64,000 bases of DNA. Source: Mariprofundus sp. (GTDB lineage: Bacteria > Pseudomonadota > Zetaproteobacteria > Mariprofundales > Mariprofundaceae). The position numbers and the translations under genes are program-made. The stretch is from assembly GCA_021772775.1 (NCBI GenBank), contig JAJFLH010000006.1, positions 220,325 to 284,324 of the forward strand. Direction: 5' to 3'. How positions within the stretch are numbered: the stretch's first letter is position 1; each line of letters opens with the position of its first letter. This document shows positions 1 to 7,428 of the stretch, in pieces. The notes beneath the pieces are model-generated. The model was not told the DNA's origin. It saw nothing but the letters and a program-made list of their open reading frames with translations, and ran no database searches.

Positions 1-635
1 CCGGGTAAAATAACGAAGCTGTTCTTATATGGTAAGGCCATAGTGTTGGGCCAGGTGATGATAAAGTGGTTGCCGTGATCATGATCTAATATTTCCATGC
101 TTTCAGCCATGGTTTCCCATGTATTTAAATCAAGACGTAGTTTGCCGCTCGGTAGGACGGAGAGGTCAGTGACAATGCGATCAGAACGGTAGTCTTCTGT
201 TCTTAAGCCTAGAGCGCGTGCTTTGATGCGTAGGTTAATATCTTTGGAGACCAGAATGACGTGGCGGTTCGGGTGCTCTTTTTGCATCGACATGGCGACT
301 GCAATGATGCGGTTGTCGGCGCTTCCCATGCTTAGGGAGTCTGGTAAAAGCTCGGTTGAGCGGTTGCTGAGTTCAAAAAATAGATGACCACCACCGGGTA
401 GAGGGCATCCTTTCGAAAGGTCTTCACATGCAAGGCTGAGCTCATCGAGCTGACGAGAGGCCTCTCTAACATTGCGAGCGAGCTCATCGAGCCCTTTTTT
501 TACATGATCCATCTCCTCCAGAACCACGATAGGTAATATAACATCATGTTCATCAAAGCGTTGCAGTGCATTGGGGTCATGGATAATAACATTGGTATCA
601 AGGATGTAGATCTTACGCGGCAGGTCATTATTCAA
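1..635 (-). CDS. PIN-PhoH family ATPase, 5' part only
   Basis: Partial gene: the N-terminal 211 codons are present and the rest lies beyond the left edge. The start is TTG at 635, chosen because AGGAG sits 7 nt upstream. Residues 9-20 (IYILDTNVIIHD) carry the first PIN acidic residue (D13), E40/E41 in VVLEEMD the second, and SADNRII (about 111) the third. This is the PIN domain that precedes the PhoH-like RecA ATPase in the YlaK/PhoH2 family, and the sequence past residue 190 (ITWPNTMALPYKNSFVILPG) is the usual linker into it. Known members are RNA-acting ATPases/nucleases. Here the ATPase half is only inferred. Confidence 0.85.
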   Translation of the reverse strand, partial: MNNDLPRKIYILDTNVIIHDPNALQRFDEHDVILPIVVLEEMDHVKKGLDELARNVREASRQLDELSLACEDLSKGCPLPGGGHLFFELSNRSTELLPDSLSMGSADNRIIAVAMSMQKEHPNRHVILVSKDINLRIKARALGLRTEDYRSDRIVTDLSVLPSGKLRLDLNTWETMAESMEILDHDHGNHFIITWPNTMALPYKNSFVILP

Positions 636-731
636 GATGATTCTCCTTTATTAATCGGCTTGATGGCTCAAGGCATATGATGCCAGATCCACTACAAATA
701 TGTACTCAATAAAAAAAAAGTATTTTAAGGC

Positions 732-759
732 TTGACAGAAAAAAAATGGCCGCCATTAT
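732..759 (+). promoter_or_regulatory. sigma-70-type promoter of tRNA-Gly
   Basis: A perfect TTGACA (732-737) is followed after 16 nt by CATTAT (4 of 6 matches to TATAAT), ending 12 nt before the mature tRNA-Gly 5' end. Position and the strong -35 box suggest the stable-RNA promoter. Confidence 0.55.
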
Positions 760-771
760 TCGCCCCGATTC

Positions 772-847
772 GCGGGTATAGCTCAGTTGGTAGAGCGCGA
801 CCTTGCCAAGGTCGAGGTCACCGGTTCGAGCCCGGTTACCCGCTCCA
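772..847 (+). tRNA. tRNA-Gly (GCC)
   Basis: A 76-nt cloverleaf with encoded CCA. The acceptor arms GCGGGTA and TACCCGC pair fully. The anticodon stem CGACC/GGTCG encloses loop TTGCCAA with GCC at 805-807 (positions 34-36), and the T arm carries GGTTCGAGCC. It decodes GGC/GGU. A terminator hairpin follows at once, so it appears to be a monocistronic stable RNA separated from the next tRNA. Confidence 0.97.
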
Positions 848-852
848 GATTA

Positions 853-878
853 AGGGGTCCTAGTGGCCCCTTTTTTTT
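853..878 (+). terminator. intrinsic terminator after tRNA-Gly
   Basis: A 7-bp stem AGGGGTC/GGCCCCT (one G-U pair) with a 5-nt loop is followed directly by eight T residues. It sits 5 nt after the CCA of tRNA-Gly and before tRNA-Cys. Confidence 0.85.
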
Positions 879-894
879 CGCATATGGTTTGTAC

Positions 895-969
895 GGCAGG
901 GTGGCTCAGTGGTACGGCGGAGGACTGCAAATCCTTTATTCGCGAGTTCGATTCTCGCCCCTGCCTCCA
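895..969 (+). tRNA. tRNA-Cys (GCA)
   Basis: A 75-nt cloverleaf with encoded CCA. The acceptor GGCAGGG pairs with CCCTGCC, the discriminator is U (typical of tRNA-Cys), and the anticodon GCA is at 927-929 in loop CTGCAAA. The T arm has GAGTTCGATTCTC. It decodes UGC/UGU. I see no separate promoter between the upstream terminator and this gene, so it may depend on read-through past the tRNA-Gly terminator or on a weak promoter in the 16-nt gap. Confidence 0.96.
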
Positions 970-1065
970 ACCATGGCATCTTTAAATATCTTTTTTCTAT
1001 TTCTTTAAGTTAGTAATTTATGCCATTGATTTTGTAATCGGACGTTCTTTTTGAGTCTCCTCTAT

Positions 1066-1093
1066 TTGAATAAAAATGACTTATGTTTATAGT
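1066..1093 (+). promoter_or_regulatory. putative sigma-70 promoter, small protein/radical SAM pair
   Basis: TTGAAT (1066-1071), a 16-nt spacer and TATAGT (1088-1093). Transcription would begin about 1100, almost at the ATG at 1103. So either the transcript is nearly leaderless or translation starts further in (ATG at 1124). Confidence 0.4.
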
Positions 1094-1102
1094 CAATGAC
1101 CT

Positions 1103-1396
1103 ATGTCTGTTACTTTGGGTCTGATGTTGCGCGTCGATAGCTCTCCTTCTGCGGTGGCTTTGCCTCCGTTGCAGCAGGATGCGCGGCCGGTGCGGCCGAT
1201 TATTGAGGCTGAAAAAGTAGTGGAAATTACATCTTCAGCTCGTGGCGGCGCAGCGCGGCATAATGGTCTCTCGAGTAGTGCCAGGGATTTTTCAGAGCTG
1301 CAGCAGCAACAGCAACAGCTCACTTATTCTCGTAAAGGTTCAGCGGGCACATCACTCCCATTACTGAGTGGGCAGCTTCTGAATATCTACGCCTGA
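1103..1396 (+). CDS. small Gln-rich hypothetical protein
   Basis: 97 residues, family not recognised. There is no signal peptide or membrane segment. The middle is low in complexity, with six consecutive Gln residues (about 68-73) encoded by alternating CAG/CAA, and the tail is LLSGQLLNIYA. Its TGA overlaps the ATG of the radical SAM gene by one base (TGATG), a sign of translational coupling. The start is uncertain: ATG 1103 lacks a Shine-Dalgarno sequence, and ATG 1124 (MLRVDSSPSA) is an alternative. It could be a partner or substrate of the enzyme, or an unrelated small protein. A 231-nt open frame on the opposite strand is judged a shadow because of this coupling. Confidence 0.55.
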   Translation: MSVTLGLMLRVDSSPSAVALPPLQQDARPVRPIIEAEKVVEITSSARGGAARHNGLSSSARDFSELQQQQQQLTYSRKGSAGTSLPLLSGQLLNIYA

Positions 1397-2241
1397 TGGG
1401 GCAGCTTCTAAGTACAAAAAATCATGATCGTGATGCTGTTGGTATGCTTTACGTATATCCGGTGATTTCACGTCGAGCCGGAGGTGTGTCTGTTGGGATT
1501 AATCTCAATCCGAATAATGCCTGTAATTGGCTTTGTGCATATTGTCAGGTGCCTGGTTTGAAGCGAGGGGTGGCGCCGGAAATTGATCTGGCCCTTTTGC
1601 ATGATGAGCTGACTCATCTACTGTCTGAAATTATATCGGGTGATTTTATGCGGCAGCGTGTGCCGGAGTCCTGTCGCCGGCTTTGTGATGTGGCGATTTC
1701 AGGTAATGGTGAGCCGACAAGTTGCAGGCAGTTTGATGCTGTGGTGCAAACTATAGTTAATGTGATGGGTTCTTTTCAGCTTACTGTGCCGCTGCGTTTG
1801 ATTAGTAACGGCTCCTATGTACACAGGGAGCATGTGCAGTCTGGCTTGCGTCTGATGGCGGCGCATCATGGGGAAGTTTGGGTTAAGGTGGATAGTGCTA
1901 CTGATGCAGGTATTCTGCGTATGAATGGTGTTGCTTTGGATGTAGATCGATTGCGGCAGCAGGTTGAATCAGTGGCCGATGTGTGTCCGCTGTGGATCCA
2001 GAGTTGTATGTTAAGTTGGGATGGTAGGCCTCCTTCTGACTGTGAAGTGGTAGCTTACCTTGATCTGTTGAAGGGGTTGCGGAGTGATCAAGTGTCTGTT
2101 CGAGGTGTGTTGTTGTACGGTTTGGCGCGCCCTTCCTTGCAGGATCAGGCGGCTCATCTTAGTGCGTTGGGTGCTGAATGGATGAATCAGATGGCAGAGT
2201 CTATTCGGCAGATAGGATTTGAAGTTAAATTATCTCTCTGA
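1396..2241 (+). CDS. radical SAM domain protein
   Basis: 281 residues. The radical SAM cluster motif CxxxCxxC is C43-N-W-L-C47-A-Y-C50 (NACNWLCAYC). A SAM-binding GNGEPT motif is near residue 108 and an ISNGS strand near 137. The overall layout resembles the COG0731 group (wyosine-synthase-like, TYW1-related), but the flavodoxin half of eukaryotic TYW1 is absent and the substrate cannot be read from the sequence. It is coupled to the small protein upstream. ATG 1396 has no good Shine-Dalgarno sequence, so ATG 1444 (MLYVYPVISRR) is an alternative start. The gene converges on the CRP-family gene, with only 6 nt between them. Confidence 0.85.
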   Translation: MGQLLSTKNHDRDAVGMLYVYPVISRRAGGVSVGINLNPNNACNWLCAYCQVPGLKRGVAPEIDLALLHDELTHLLSEIISGDFMRQRVPESCRRLCDVAISGNGEPTSCRQFDAVVQTIVNVMGSFQLTVPLRLISNGSYVHREHVQSGLRLMAAHHGEVWVKVDSATDAGILRMNGVALDVDRLRQQVESVADVCPLWIQSCMLSWDGRPPSDCEVVAYLDLLKGLRSDQVSVRGVLLYGLARPSLQDQAAHLSALGAEWMNQMAESIRQIGFEVKLSL

Positions 2242-2247
2242 GTGGAT

Positions 2248-2937
2248 TTAAAAGTCATCCAGTAGATCTTCCAGGGTGTCTACATCAATACACATTTTTC
2301 CACGTCCTTCTCCTTGTTTGAGGATGCCATCTTTTTTGAGTTGGCTGATGGCTCGAGAAATGGTTTCGCGGCTGGTTGATAGTTGGTCTGCCAGTAGTTG
2401 GTGGGTCGGCAATATGGTTTCACACCACCCGTTGCTGTCTTGCTGATTGAAGCGTTGGCAGTGGTCGACCAGGTAAGTGTATAGGCGATGCGGTACATCC
2501 ATGCTGCTGACGCGCTTTAACATGCCGCTGGTTTTGCGCAGTCGGGCGGCGGTTTCAGATAATAGCTTTAATGTGATGCGGGGTTGCTCTAGCAATAGGG
2601 GGATCAGGTCGCCCCTGCGAATGTTGGCAAACTTACAGTCGTCCAGAGTGGTGACGTTGGCTGAGCGAGGCTCTTCATCAAGCAGCGACATTTCGCCAAA
2701 GAAGGAGCCTTTGCCGAGCAGTGCTAGGACGACTTCGCGGCCGTCAATAGAGTAGGTGGATACTTTGACTTCGCCGGAGAGAATGACGTATAGCGAGTTT
2801 CCAGGCTCAGACTCTTGTACGACGATGTTCTTTTTTTTCACTTCAATGCTGGACGCCAGGTCTGCGACAGCTTGTAGCTCCCCTTCATCTAATTCGGAGA
2901 AGAGGGGTACTTTTTTCAGTGTGTTAATCATGTCCAT
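2248..2937 (-). CDS. CRP/FNR family transcription regulator
   Basis: 229 residues. The N-terminal cyclic-nucleotide-binding barrel (about 5-120) contains the phosphate-binding cassette FGEMSLLDEEPRSA, with the Glu and the Arg-Ser-Ala that contact cAMP in CRP. The C-terminal winged helix includes THQLLADQLSTSRETISRAI (about 170-190). No N-terminal cysteine cluster is present, so it is not an oxygen-sensing FNR type. Start ATG 2937 was chosen for GGAG 6 nt upstream; two earlier in-frame ATGs lack one. It overlaps the DUF190 gene by 14 nt and is probably co-transcribed with it. A class III nucleotide cyclase elsewhere in the window could supply the ligand, which is inference. Confidence 0.88.
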   Translation of the reverse strand: MDMINTLKKVPLFSELDEGELQAVADLASSIEVKKKNIVVQESEPGNSLYVILSGEVKVSTYSIDGREVVLALLGKGSFFGEMSLLDEEPRSANVTTLDDCKFANIRRGDLIPLLLEQPRITLKLLSETAARLRKTSGMLKRVSSMDVPHRLYTYLVDHCQRFNQQDSNGWCETILPTHQLLADQLSTSRETISRAISQLKKDGILKQGEGRGKMCIDVDTLEDLLDDF

Positions 2938-3271
2938 GTGTTGCTCCATGTGCAATAATGCTGCCGAGTCGTATTGAAACGGGCCAGGTTGCTACTGTAC
3001 AGTCGCCCAGATGATATTGTATTTGACTTAACGCTGCTTCAACTCTTTCGGTTGTGTCGATGGCCTCAATGATGAGGGGGAGGTTGTTGGATAGCGCAAG
3101 AAAAGATGCTGAATGGGTGCCATGCTGGCCCATGCCTTCAATGCCTCGTATGACTGATACACCTCTGAGTCCGGCATTTTGGCATAATTCAAGAATATTC
3201 TCTAAAGCAGGGTTGCCATCTATCCGGCTTGATTCGCAGAGGTATATGCGCAGGCAGCTTGCTTCAGTCAT
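2924..3271 (-). CDS. DUF190 family protein
   Basis: 115 residues. The pattern LRIYLCES...GLRGVSVIRGIEGMG...LPLIIEAID is that of DUF190 (COG1993), small alpha/beta proteins with a PII-like fold that are often next to CrcB fluoride channels. No crcB is seen here. ATG 3271 was chosen over 3310 because GGAGG lies 8 nt upstream and the family usually starts just before the LRIYL strand. It is the first gene of a two-gene operon with the CRP-like regulator, which makes it a possible ligand-sensing partner. Its biochemical role is not known. Confidence 0.82.
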   Translation of the reverse strand: MTEASCLRIYLCESSRIDGNPALENILELCQNAGLRGVSVIRGIEGMGQHGTHSASFLALSNNLPLIIEAIDTTERVEAALSQIQYHLGDCTVATWPVSIRLGSIIAHGATHGHD

Positions 3272-3312
3272 GGCAAAACCTCCAGTAGGTGGCCGTATTA
3301 GAGAGTGCAAGT

Positions 3313-3341
3313 AGTATGCTGGCTGATTGTTCGAGTGACAA
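3313..3341 (-). promoter_or_regulatory. putative sigma-70 promoter of the DUF190-CRP operon
   Basis: On the minus strand, TTGTCA (3341-3336), an exact 17-nt spacer and CATACT (3318-3313) lie about 40 nt upstream of the DUF190 start. Five of six and four of six bases match consensus. Confidence 0.55.
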
Positions 3342-3675
3342 GAGGGAGGCTGTGGTTGGGCGGTGCAAGTGGATTAAATTGATAGTGTGATCCTCGCCGA
3401 TGCCTCAAGGTGGTTTCTCCCGAAGGGGGGATCTTTTCGTGACTTAGCTGATCTGCTGTATTCACTTTCATGTGGGGCTTCATGCTGTTTGTCTATGCTT
3501 TCCATGTTAAGCGTTGTTTTTAAGGGGGATCTCCGCCTTAGCGAGGGGGATGAAAAATGATGCCAGGTATTGTGAATAAGTGGCTAAAAAAAGTTTAATG
3601 TTTTAATGTGATTGCCCTGTGTGGTTGGGTGTAACTCTTCTTGTTGGAGTGGGCGATTGCTGTTGGAGTGTGCCT
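3342..3675. other. intergenic region before the Rieske gene
   Basis: No convincing gene. The short minus-strand frame at 3298-3483 has no Shine-Dalgarno sequence. GGGGGAT words recur (3424-3560). I could not identify a convincing promoter for the rightward genes here. Confidence 0.4.
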
Positions 3676-4050
3676 GTGGTTGATTTAGATGAGTGGCAGA
3701 TGGTTGTTCGCCCTGGTGAGGGAGAGGTCGTCTGTTTTGATTTGCAGGCTAGGGTGTCGCTTGCTGATGGTTCGGGGGTGGAGCTGACAGAGCAGGGTTT
3801 TGTTGTCTGTTTTCAGGGGCAGCTGCGGGCCTGGCGCAATCATTGTCCGCACGCTGGTTCGCCATTGGATTGGGTGCCAGGGCAGTTTTTTAGTGATGAT
3901 GGCAGGTCTTTGGTCTGCCATACGCACTATGCAGCTTTTGAACCGCTGTCGGGAGAGTGTCTTGCGGGGCCTTGTGCAAGAGGGTTGTATCCATTATCTA
4001 TTAAGGAATTGGATGAGGGTGTGGCAGTACCGCTACGCGTTGAATTGTAA
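3676..4050 (+). CDS. Rieske [2Fe-2S] ferredoxin-like protein
   Basis: 124 residues from the chosen GTG start. The Rieske ligand set is complete: NHCPHAGSPLD (Cys57, His59) and VCHTHYAAFEP (Cys81, His84), 21 residues between the motifs, followed by a typical SGECLAGPC turn. There is no signal peptide or membrane segment, so it is a small cytoplasmic Rieske ferredoxin rather than a bc1 subunit. GTG 3676 has TTGGAG 7 nt upstream; the frame is open back to GTG 3619, which has none. It lies 180 nt before nuoA on the same strand. It is an electron carrier; partner unknown. Confidence 0.85.
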   Translation: MVDLDEWQMVVRPGEGEVVCFDLQARVSLADGSGVELTEQGFVVCFQGQLRAWRNHCPHAGSPLDWVPGQFFSDDGRSLVCHTHYAAFEPLSGECLAGPCARGLYPLSIKELDEGVAVPLRVEL

Positions 4051-4230
4051 TGATTGGTTTTTTGTCTGTTTGAGGCTTAGACTGCCGCCCAGTTGGGAGT
4101 TGTTTTTTCCTTATATTAAGTAAGGCTTTCATCGTTGCTTTAGTGTGTCGTAAACTTGACCAGTATGGCTGTCGATGGTAGCAAGCACCCGCTAGATAGA
4201 GGGTGGTTTTCGGCTTTAGGGAGGGGTTTC

Positions 4231-4602
4231 ATGGGCGCGGAGTATCTCGCCAATCAATATGCACCAATATTTATTTTTATCCTCATTGCGCTTGCAATGG
4301 GAGCTGCTCCACTTGCGCTGACTTTTCTTGTCGCTGAGCAGAAGCCTAATGCAGAAAAACTTTCGGCCTATGAGTGCGGTTTTGAAGCTTTTGAAGATGC
4401 ACGCTTGCAGATCGATGTGCGTTTTTATCTGTTAGCTATCCTGTTTGTTATCTTTGATATTGAAAGTGCGTTTCTTTTCCCGTGGGCGATAGTGCTTGAT
4501 GAGATCGGTCTGTTTGGTTTTGTCGAAATGGTGTTGTTCCTGGTGGTTCTGCTCGTTGGATATGTTTACGCGTGGAAGAAAGGAGCCTTGCAATGGGAAT
4601 AG
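4231..4602 (+). CDS. nuoA: NADH-quinone oxidoreductase subunit A
   Basis: 123 residues, membrane subunit of complex I. Three transmembrane helices (about 10-32, 62-84, 92-112) surround the conserved YECGFE loop (residues 47-52) and the [17 protein letters not shown] segment at the quinone cavity. ATG 4231 was chosen because the family begins just before the first helix and GGGAGG lies upstream; the frame is open to 4156, which would add 25 atypical residues. First gene of the nuo operon; it overlaps nuoB by 10 nt. Confidence 0.96.
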   Translation: MGAEYLANQYAPIFIFILIALAMGAAPLALTFLVAEQKPNAEKLSAYECGFEAFEDARLQIDVRFYLLAILFVIFDIESAFLFPWAIVLDEIGLFGFVEMVLFLVVLLVGYVYAWKKGALQWE

Positions 4603-5069
4603 AAGGTATTCTTGAAAAGGGTTTTATCACGACAACCGCCGATAAGCTTATTAATGGTGCGCGTGCGGGTTCGCTGTGGCCAATGACGTTTGGGTTGGCT
4701 TGTTGTGCTGTAGAGATGATGCATGCCGGCGCTTCTCGTTATGATCTGGATCGCTTTGGTATCGTGTTTCGTCCAAGTCCGCGTCAGGCTGATGTGATGG
4801 TGGTAGCAGGAACTCTGTGTAATAAAATGGCTCCGGCTCTGCGTAAAGTTTATGATCAGATGTCAGAGCCTCGCTGGGTGATCTCAATGGGATCATGTGC
4901 CAATGGTGGTGGTTATTATCATTACTCTTATTCGGTAACGCGTGGCTGTGATCGTATTGTGCCGGTTGATATTTATGTGCCGGGTTGCCCGCCAACGGCA
5001 GAGGCACTGCTATATGGCTTTATTCAATTGCAGGAAAAAATCAAACGCACCAATACGATTGCTCGGTAG
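4593..5069 (+). CDS. nuoB: NADH-quinone oxidoreductase subunit B
   Basis: 158 residues. It holds the N2 [4Fe-4S] cluster that reduces quinone: tandem Cys37-Cys38 in [11 protein letters not shown], Cys in GSCANGG (about 102) and in [10 protein letters not shown] (about 133). ATG 4593 has AAGGAG 7 nt upstream. Peripheral arm, quinone-reducing module, with NuoD. Confidence 0.97.
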   Translation: MGIEGILEKGFITTTADKLINGARAGSLWPMTFGLACCAVEMMHAGASRYDLDRFGIVFRPSPRQADVMVVAGTLCNKMAPALRKVYDQMSEPRWVISMGSCANGGGYYHYSYSVTRGCDRIVPVDIYVPGCPPTAEALLYGFIQLQEKIKRTNTIAR

Positions 5070-5075
5070 GTAACG

Positions 5076-5693
5076 ATGACAGAGAAATTGCAGGATGATA
5101 TTGGCATGAGTGCAACGCCAGACGCTGTATCGGCGGTTGCCAGTTTGCGAGAAAAGTTTGGCGATCAGGTGCTTGATTCAAGCCAAGGTATGGATTGCCC
5201 GGTAGTGGTTTTAGCGCGGGAAGCGATTGCTGAGGCGTGTCACTATTTGAAAAATGAGCAGGCTTTTGAGCAGATGATGGACTTGTGTGGTGTCGATCTG
5301 CTGGAGATGCCGGGCTGGTCATCAACCGATTCGCCTCGTTTTGAAGTGGTTTATCATCTGCTATCCGTGTCAAAAAATGAACGTTTACGCTTGAAAGTAG
5401 GCGTAAATGAGCGCGAGTTGGTGGATTCGGTGACTGAAGTCTGGTCAACTGCTAACTGGTTTGAGCGTGAAGCGTTCGATATGTATGGTATTATTTTTAA
5501 CCATCATCCTGATTTGCGTCGTCTGCTTACTGATTATGGTTTTGAAGGCCACCCTCTACGCAAGGACTTTCCTGTAACGGGCCGTGTTGAAATGTTCTTT
5601 GATGAAGCGCAGTGGCGCTGTGTTTATCGCCCCAATGAAGTGCAAGAGCGTGTGTTGGTAGAGCGTACATGGCCGGGAGTTGACCGTGGCTGA
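5076..5693 (+). CDS. nuoC: NADH-quinone oxidoreductase subunit C
   Basis: 205 residues, the 30-kDa subunit of the complex I peripheral arm. The signature [20 protein letters not shown] is followed by GHPLRKDFP. It is a separate gene from nuoD, not the CD fusion of enterics. It begins 6 nt after nuoB and overlaps nuoD by 8 nt. Confidence 0.97.
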   Translation: MTEKLQDDIGMSATPDAVSAVASLREKFGDQVLDSSQGMDCPVVVLAREAIAEACHYLKNEQAFEQMMDLCGVDLLEMPGWSSTDSPRFEVVYHLLSVSKNERLRLKVGVNERELVDSVTEVWSTANWFEREAFDMYGIIFNHHPDLRRLLTDYGFEGHPLRKDFPVTGRVEMFFDEAQWRCVYRPNEVQERVLVERTWPGVDRG

Positions 5694-6864
5694 GATTAAG
5701 AATTATACGCTAAACTTTGGTCCACAGCATCCTGCAGCACATGGCGTATTGCGTCTGGTGCTTGAGTTGGATGGTGAGGTTGTTGAAAAGGCTGACCCGC
5801 ATATTGGTTTGTTGCATCGCGGTACCGAAAAGCTGTTTGAGTACAAAACATATTTACAGAATGTGCCCTATTTTGACCGTTTCGATTATGTATCAATGAT
5901 GGCCAATGAACATGCTTATGCGCTGGGTGTTGAAAAGATGCTTGGTGTCGAGGCGCCTGAGCGCGCACAATATATTCGTGTGATGTATGCTGAATTGACA
6001 CGTATTCTCAATCATACCATGTGGTTGGGAGCTGTGGCGCTTGATATTGGTGCAATGACTGTCTTTTTGTACTGCTTCCGTGAGCGTGAAGATATTTTTG
6101 ATTATTATGAGGAAGTCAGTGGCGCGCGTATGCATGCGGCTTATTTTCGTCCCGGTGGTGTATCAAAAGACCTGCCTGATGGTTTGTTAGAGAAAATTAA
6201 GGGCTTTACTGAGCGTTTTCCAACTTATGTAGATGAATATGAAACGCTGTTGACTGAGAATCGAATCTGGAAACAGCGTAATGTGGATATTGCCACCGTT
6301 GATAAAGAGGCTGCATTGGATTGGGGTTTTACTGGTCCGATGATTCGTGGTTCCGGTGTTGAGTGGGATCTGCGCAAAAAACAGCCTTATGATGTCTATG
6401 ATAAGATGGATTTTGATATTCCTGTTGGTGTCACAGGTGACTGTTATGATCGTTATCTGGTTCGTGTGGAAGAGATGCGTGAATCCAATCGTATTGTCCG
6501 TCAATGTATCGATTGGCTTGAGAAGAACGAAGGCCCTGTAAAAGTTGAAGATTATAAGTTAAGCAATCCGCGTCGTGCTGAAATGAAGGCCGATATGGAA
6601 GCTTTGATTCATCACTTTAAATACTTTCAGGAAGGTTTTCATGTTCCGAAGGGTGAAGTGTATCAGGCTGTGGAGCATCCAAAGGGTGAGTTCGCGGTGT
6701 ATATCGTTTCTGATGGTTCCAATAAGCCTTACCGCATGAAGGTACGTGCACCAGGTTTTGCCCATATTGAAGCCTTGGATTATATGATCCGTGGTCACAT
6801 GATTGCTGATGTTGTAGCGATTCTTGGAACACAGGATATCGTGTTTGGGGAGGTTGACCGATGA
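5686..6864 (+). CDS. nuoD: NADH-quinone oxidoreductase subunit D
   Basis: 392 residues, the 49-kDa subunit related to [NiFe]-hydrogenase large subunits, forming the quinone pocket with Nuo[16 protein letters not shown] lies at the N terminus with the quinone-site His; [18 protein letters not shown] and the C-terminal DIVFGEVDR are typical. GTG 5686 is chosen over TTG 5680: GGGAG is 6 nt upstream and the protein then begins [16 protein letters not shown] as in relatives. ATGA overlap with nuoE. Confidence 0.97.
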   Translation: MAEIKNYTLNFGPQHPAAHGVLRLVLELDGEVVEKADPHIGLLHRGTEKLFEYKTYLQNVPYFDRFDYVSMMANEHAYALGVEKMLGVEAPERAQYIRVMYAELTRILNHTMWLGAVALDIGAMTVFLYCFREREDIFDYYEEVSGARMHAAYFRPGGVSKDLPDGLLEKIKGFTERFPTYVDEYETLLTENRIWKQRNVDIATVDKEAALDWGFTGPMIRGSGVEWDLRKKQPYDVYDKMDFDIPVGVTGDCYDRYLVRVEEMRESNRIVRQCIDWLEKNEGPVKVEDYKLSNPRRAEMKADMEALIHHFKYFQEGFHVPKGEVYQAVEHPKGEFAVYIVSDGSNKPYRMKVRAPGFAHIEALDYMIRGHMIADVVAILGTQDIVFGEVDR

Positions 6865-7358
6865 GTGCGGATGCAGTTCGCTTCAGTGATGAACGTCTGA
6901 CTGAGATTGCAGCGTTGGTGAAAACTTATCCCGGTGCGCAGTCTGCTTTGATGCCTGTATTGTATATGGCGCAGGAAGACTTTGGTTATATCTCTATGGA
7001 AGCGCAGAAAATGATTGCCCAAGTGTTGGGTTTGCGTTTGATGCAGGTACGCGAAGTCGTGACCTTTTATACCATGTTTCGAGAGCAGCCGACAGGTAAG
7101 TATCTATTGGAAGTCTGTACAAATGCTGGTTGCATGCTGAATGGTGCCAATGAGTTGGTTGCTCATATGTGTGAGACTTTAGGTATCAAACAGGGACAAA
7201 CTACAGCTGATGGTTTGTTTACCGTCACAGAAGTTGAATGTGCTGGAGCTTGTGGTGGTGCACCTGTTGTACAGGTTAATAACGTCTATCATGAAAAGGT
7301 TACACCTGAATTGATGGATTCTTTGATCACTCGAGTGCGTGATGGGGGTGCGGCATGA
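6861..7358 (+). CDS. nuoE: NADH-quinone oxidoreductase subunit E
   Basis: 165 residues, thioredoxin-like [2Fe-2S] subunit (cluster N1a) of the NADH-oxidising module. The cluster ligands are in [13 protein letters not shown] (about 88-98) and [12 protein letters not shown] (about 125-136). It starts by an ATGA overlap with nuoD. Its 3' end, GGTGCGGCATGA, repeats the sequence at the nuoF start after a 70-nt hairpin spacer. Confidence 0.97.
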   Translation: MSADAVRFSDERLTEIAALVKTYPGAQSALMPVLYMAQEDFGYISMEAQKMIAQVLGLRLMQVREVVTFYTMFREQPTGKYLLEVCTNAGCMLNGANELVAHMCETLGIKQGQTTADGLFTVTEVECAGACGGAPVVQVNNVYHEKVTPELMDSLITRVRDGGAA

Positions 7359-7428
7359 TGCTTTTGCAGGATAGCAAAACCACACGCGCACTAGCGCGCA
7401 CGAAGTGTGAGACACATGGAGGTGTGGC
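7359..7428 (+). repeat. nuo junction element, copy 1 (nuoE/nuoF)
   Basis: A 70-nt non-coding spacer with three successive potential hairpins: TTTTGC/GCAAAA around loop AGGATA (7362-7379); CGCGC/GCGCG around ACTA (7385-7398); CAC-GAA-GTG (7399-7407). It ends CACATGGAGGTGTGGC before the nuoF ATG and so supplies that gene's GGAGG. Copies 2 and 3 at the next two junctions have the same layout with different stem bases. Confidence 0.6.

Noticed and set aside
787..1008. 73-codon plus-strand frame across the two tRNAs
   Set aside because: It reads through both cloverleaves and the terminator; the RNA genes explain the sequence.
1297..1320. CAG/CAA repeat as a microsatellite or phase-variable tract
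   Set aside because: It is short and interrupted, encodes Gln in frame, and length change by one unit would not shift the frame.
1093..1323. Cys/Ser-rich 76-codon minus-strand frame
   Set aside because: The run of Cys comes from reading the CAG/CAA tract backwards; the plus-strand frame is coupled to the radical SAM gene.
3298..3483. 61-codon minus-strand frame upstream of the DUF190 gene
   Set aside because: It overlaps a good promoter for that gene and lacks a ribosome-binding site.
4620..4650. GCCGATAA word resembling a sigma-28 -10 box in nuoB
   Set aside because: No TAAA box at the required distance upstream, and it lies inside coding sequence.
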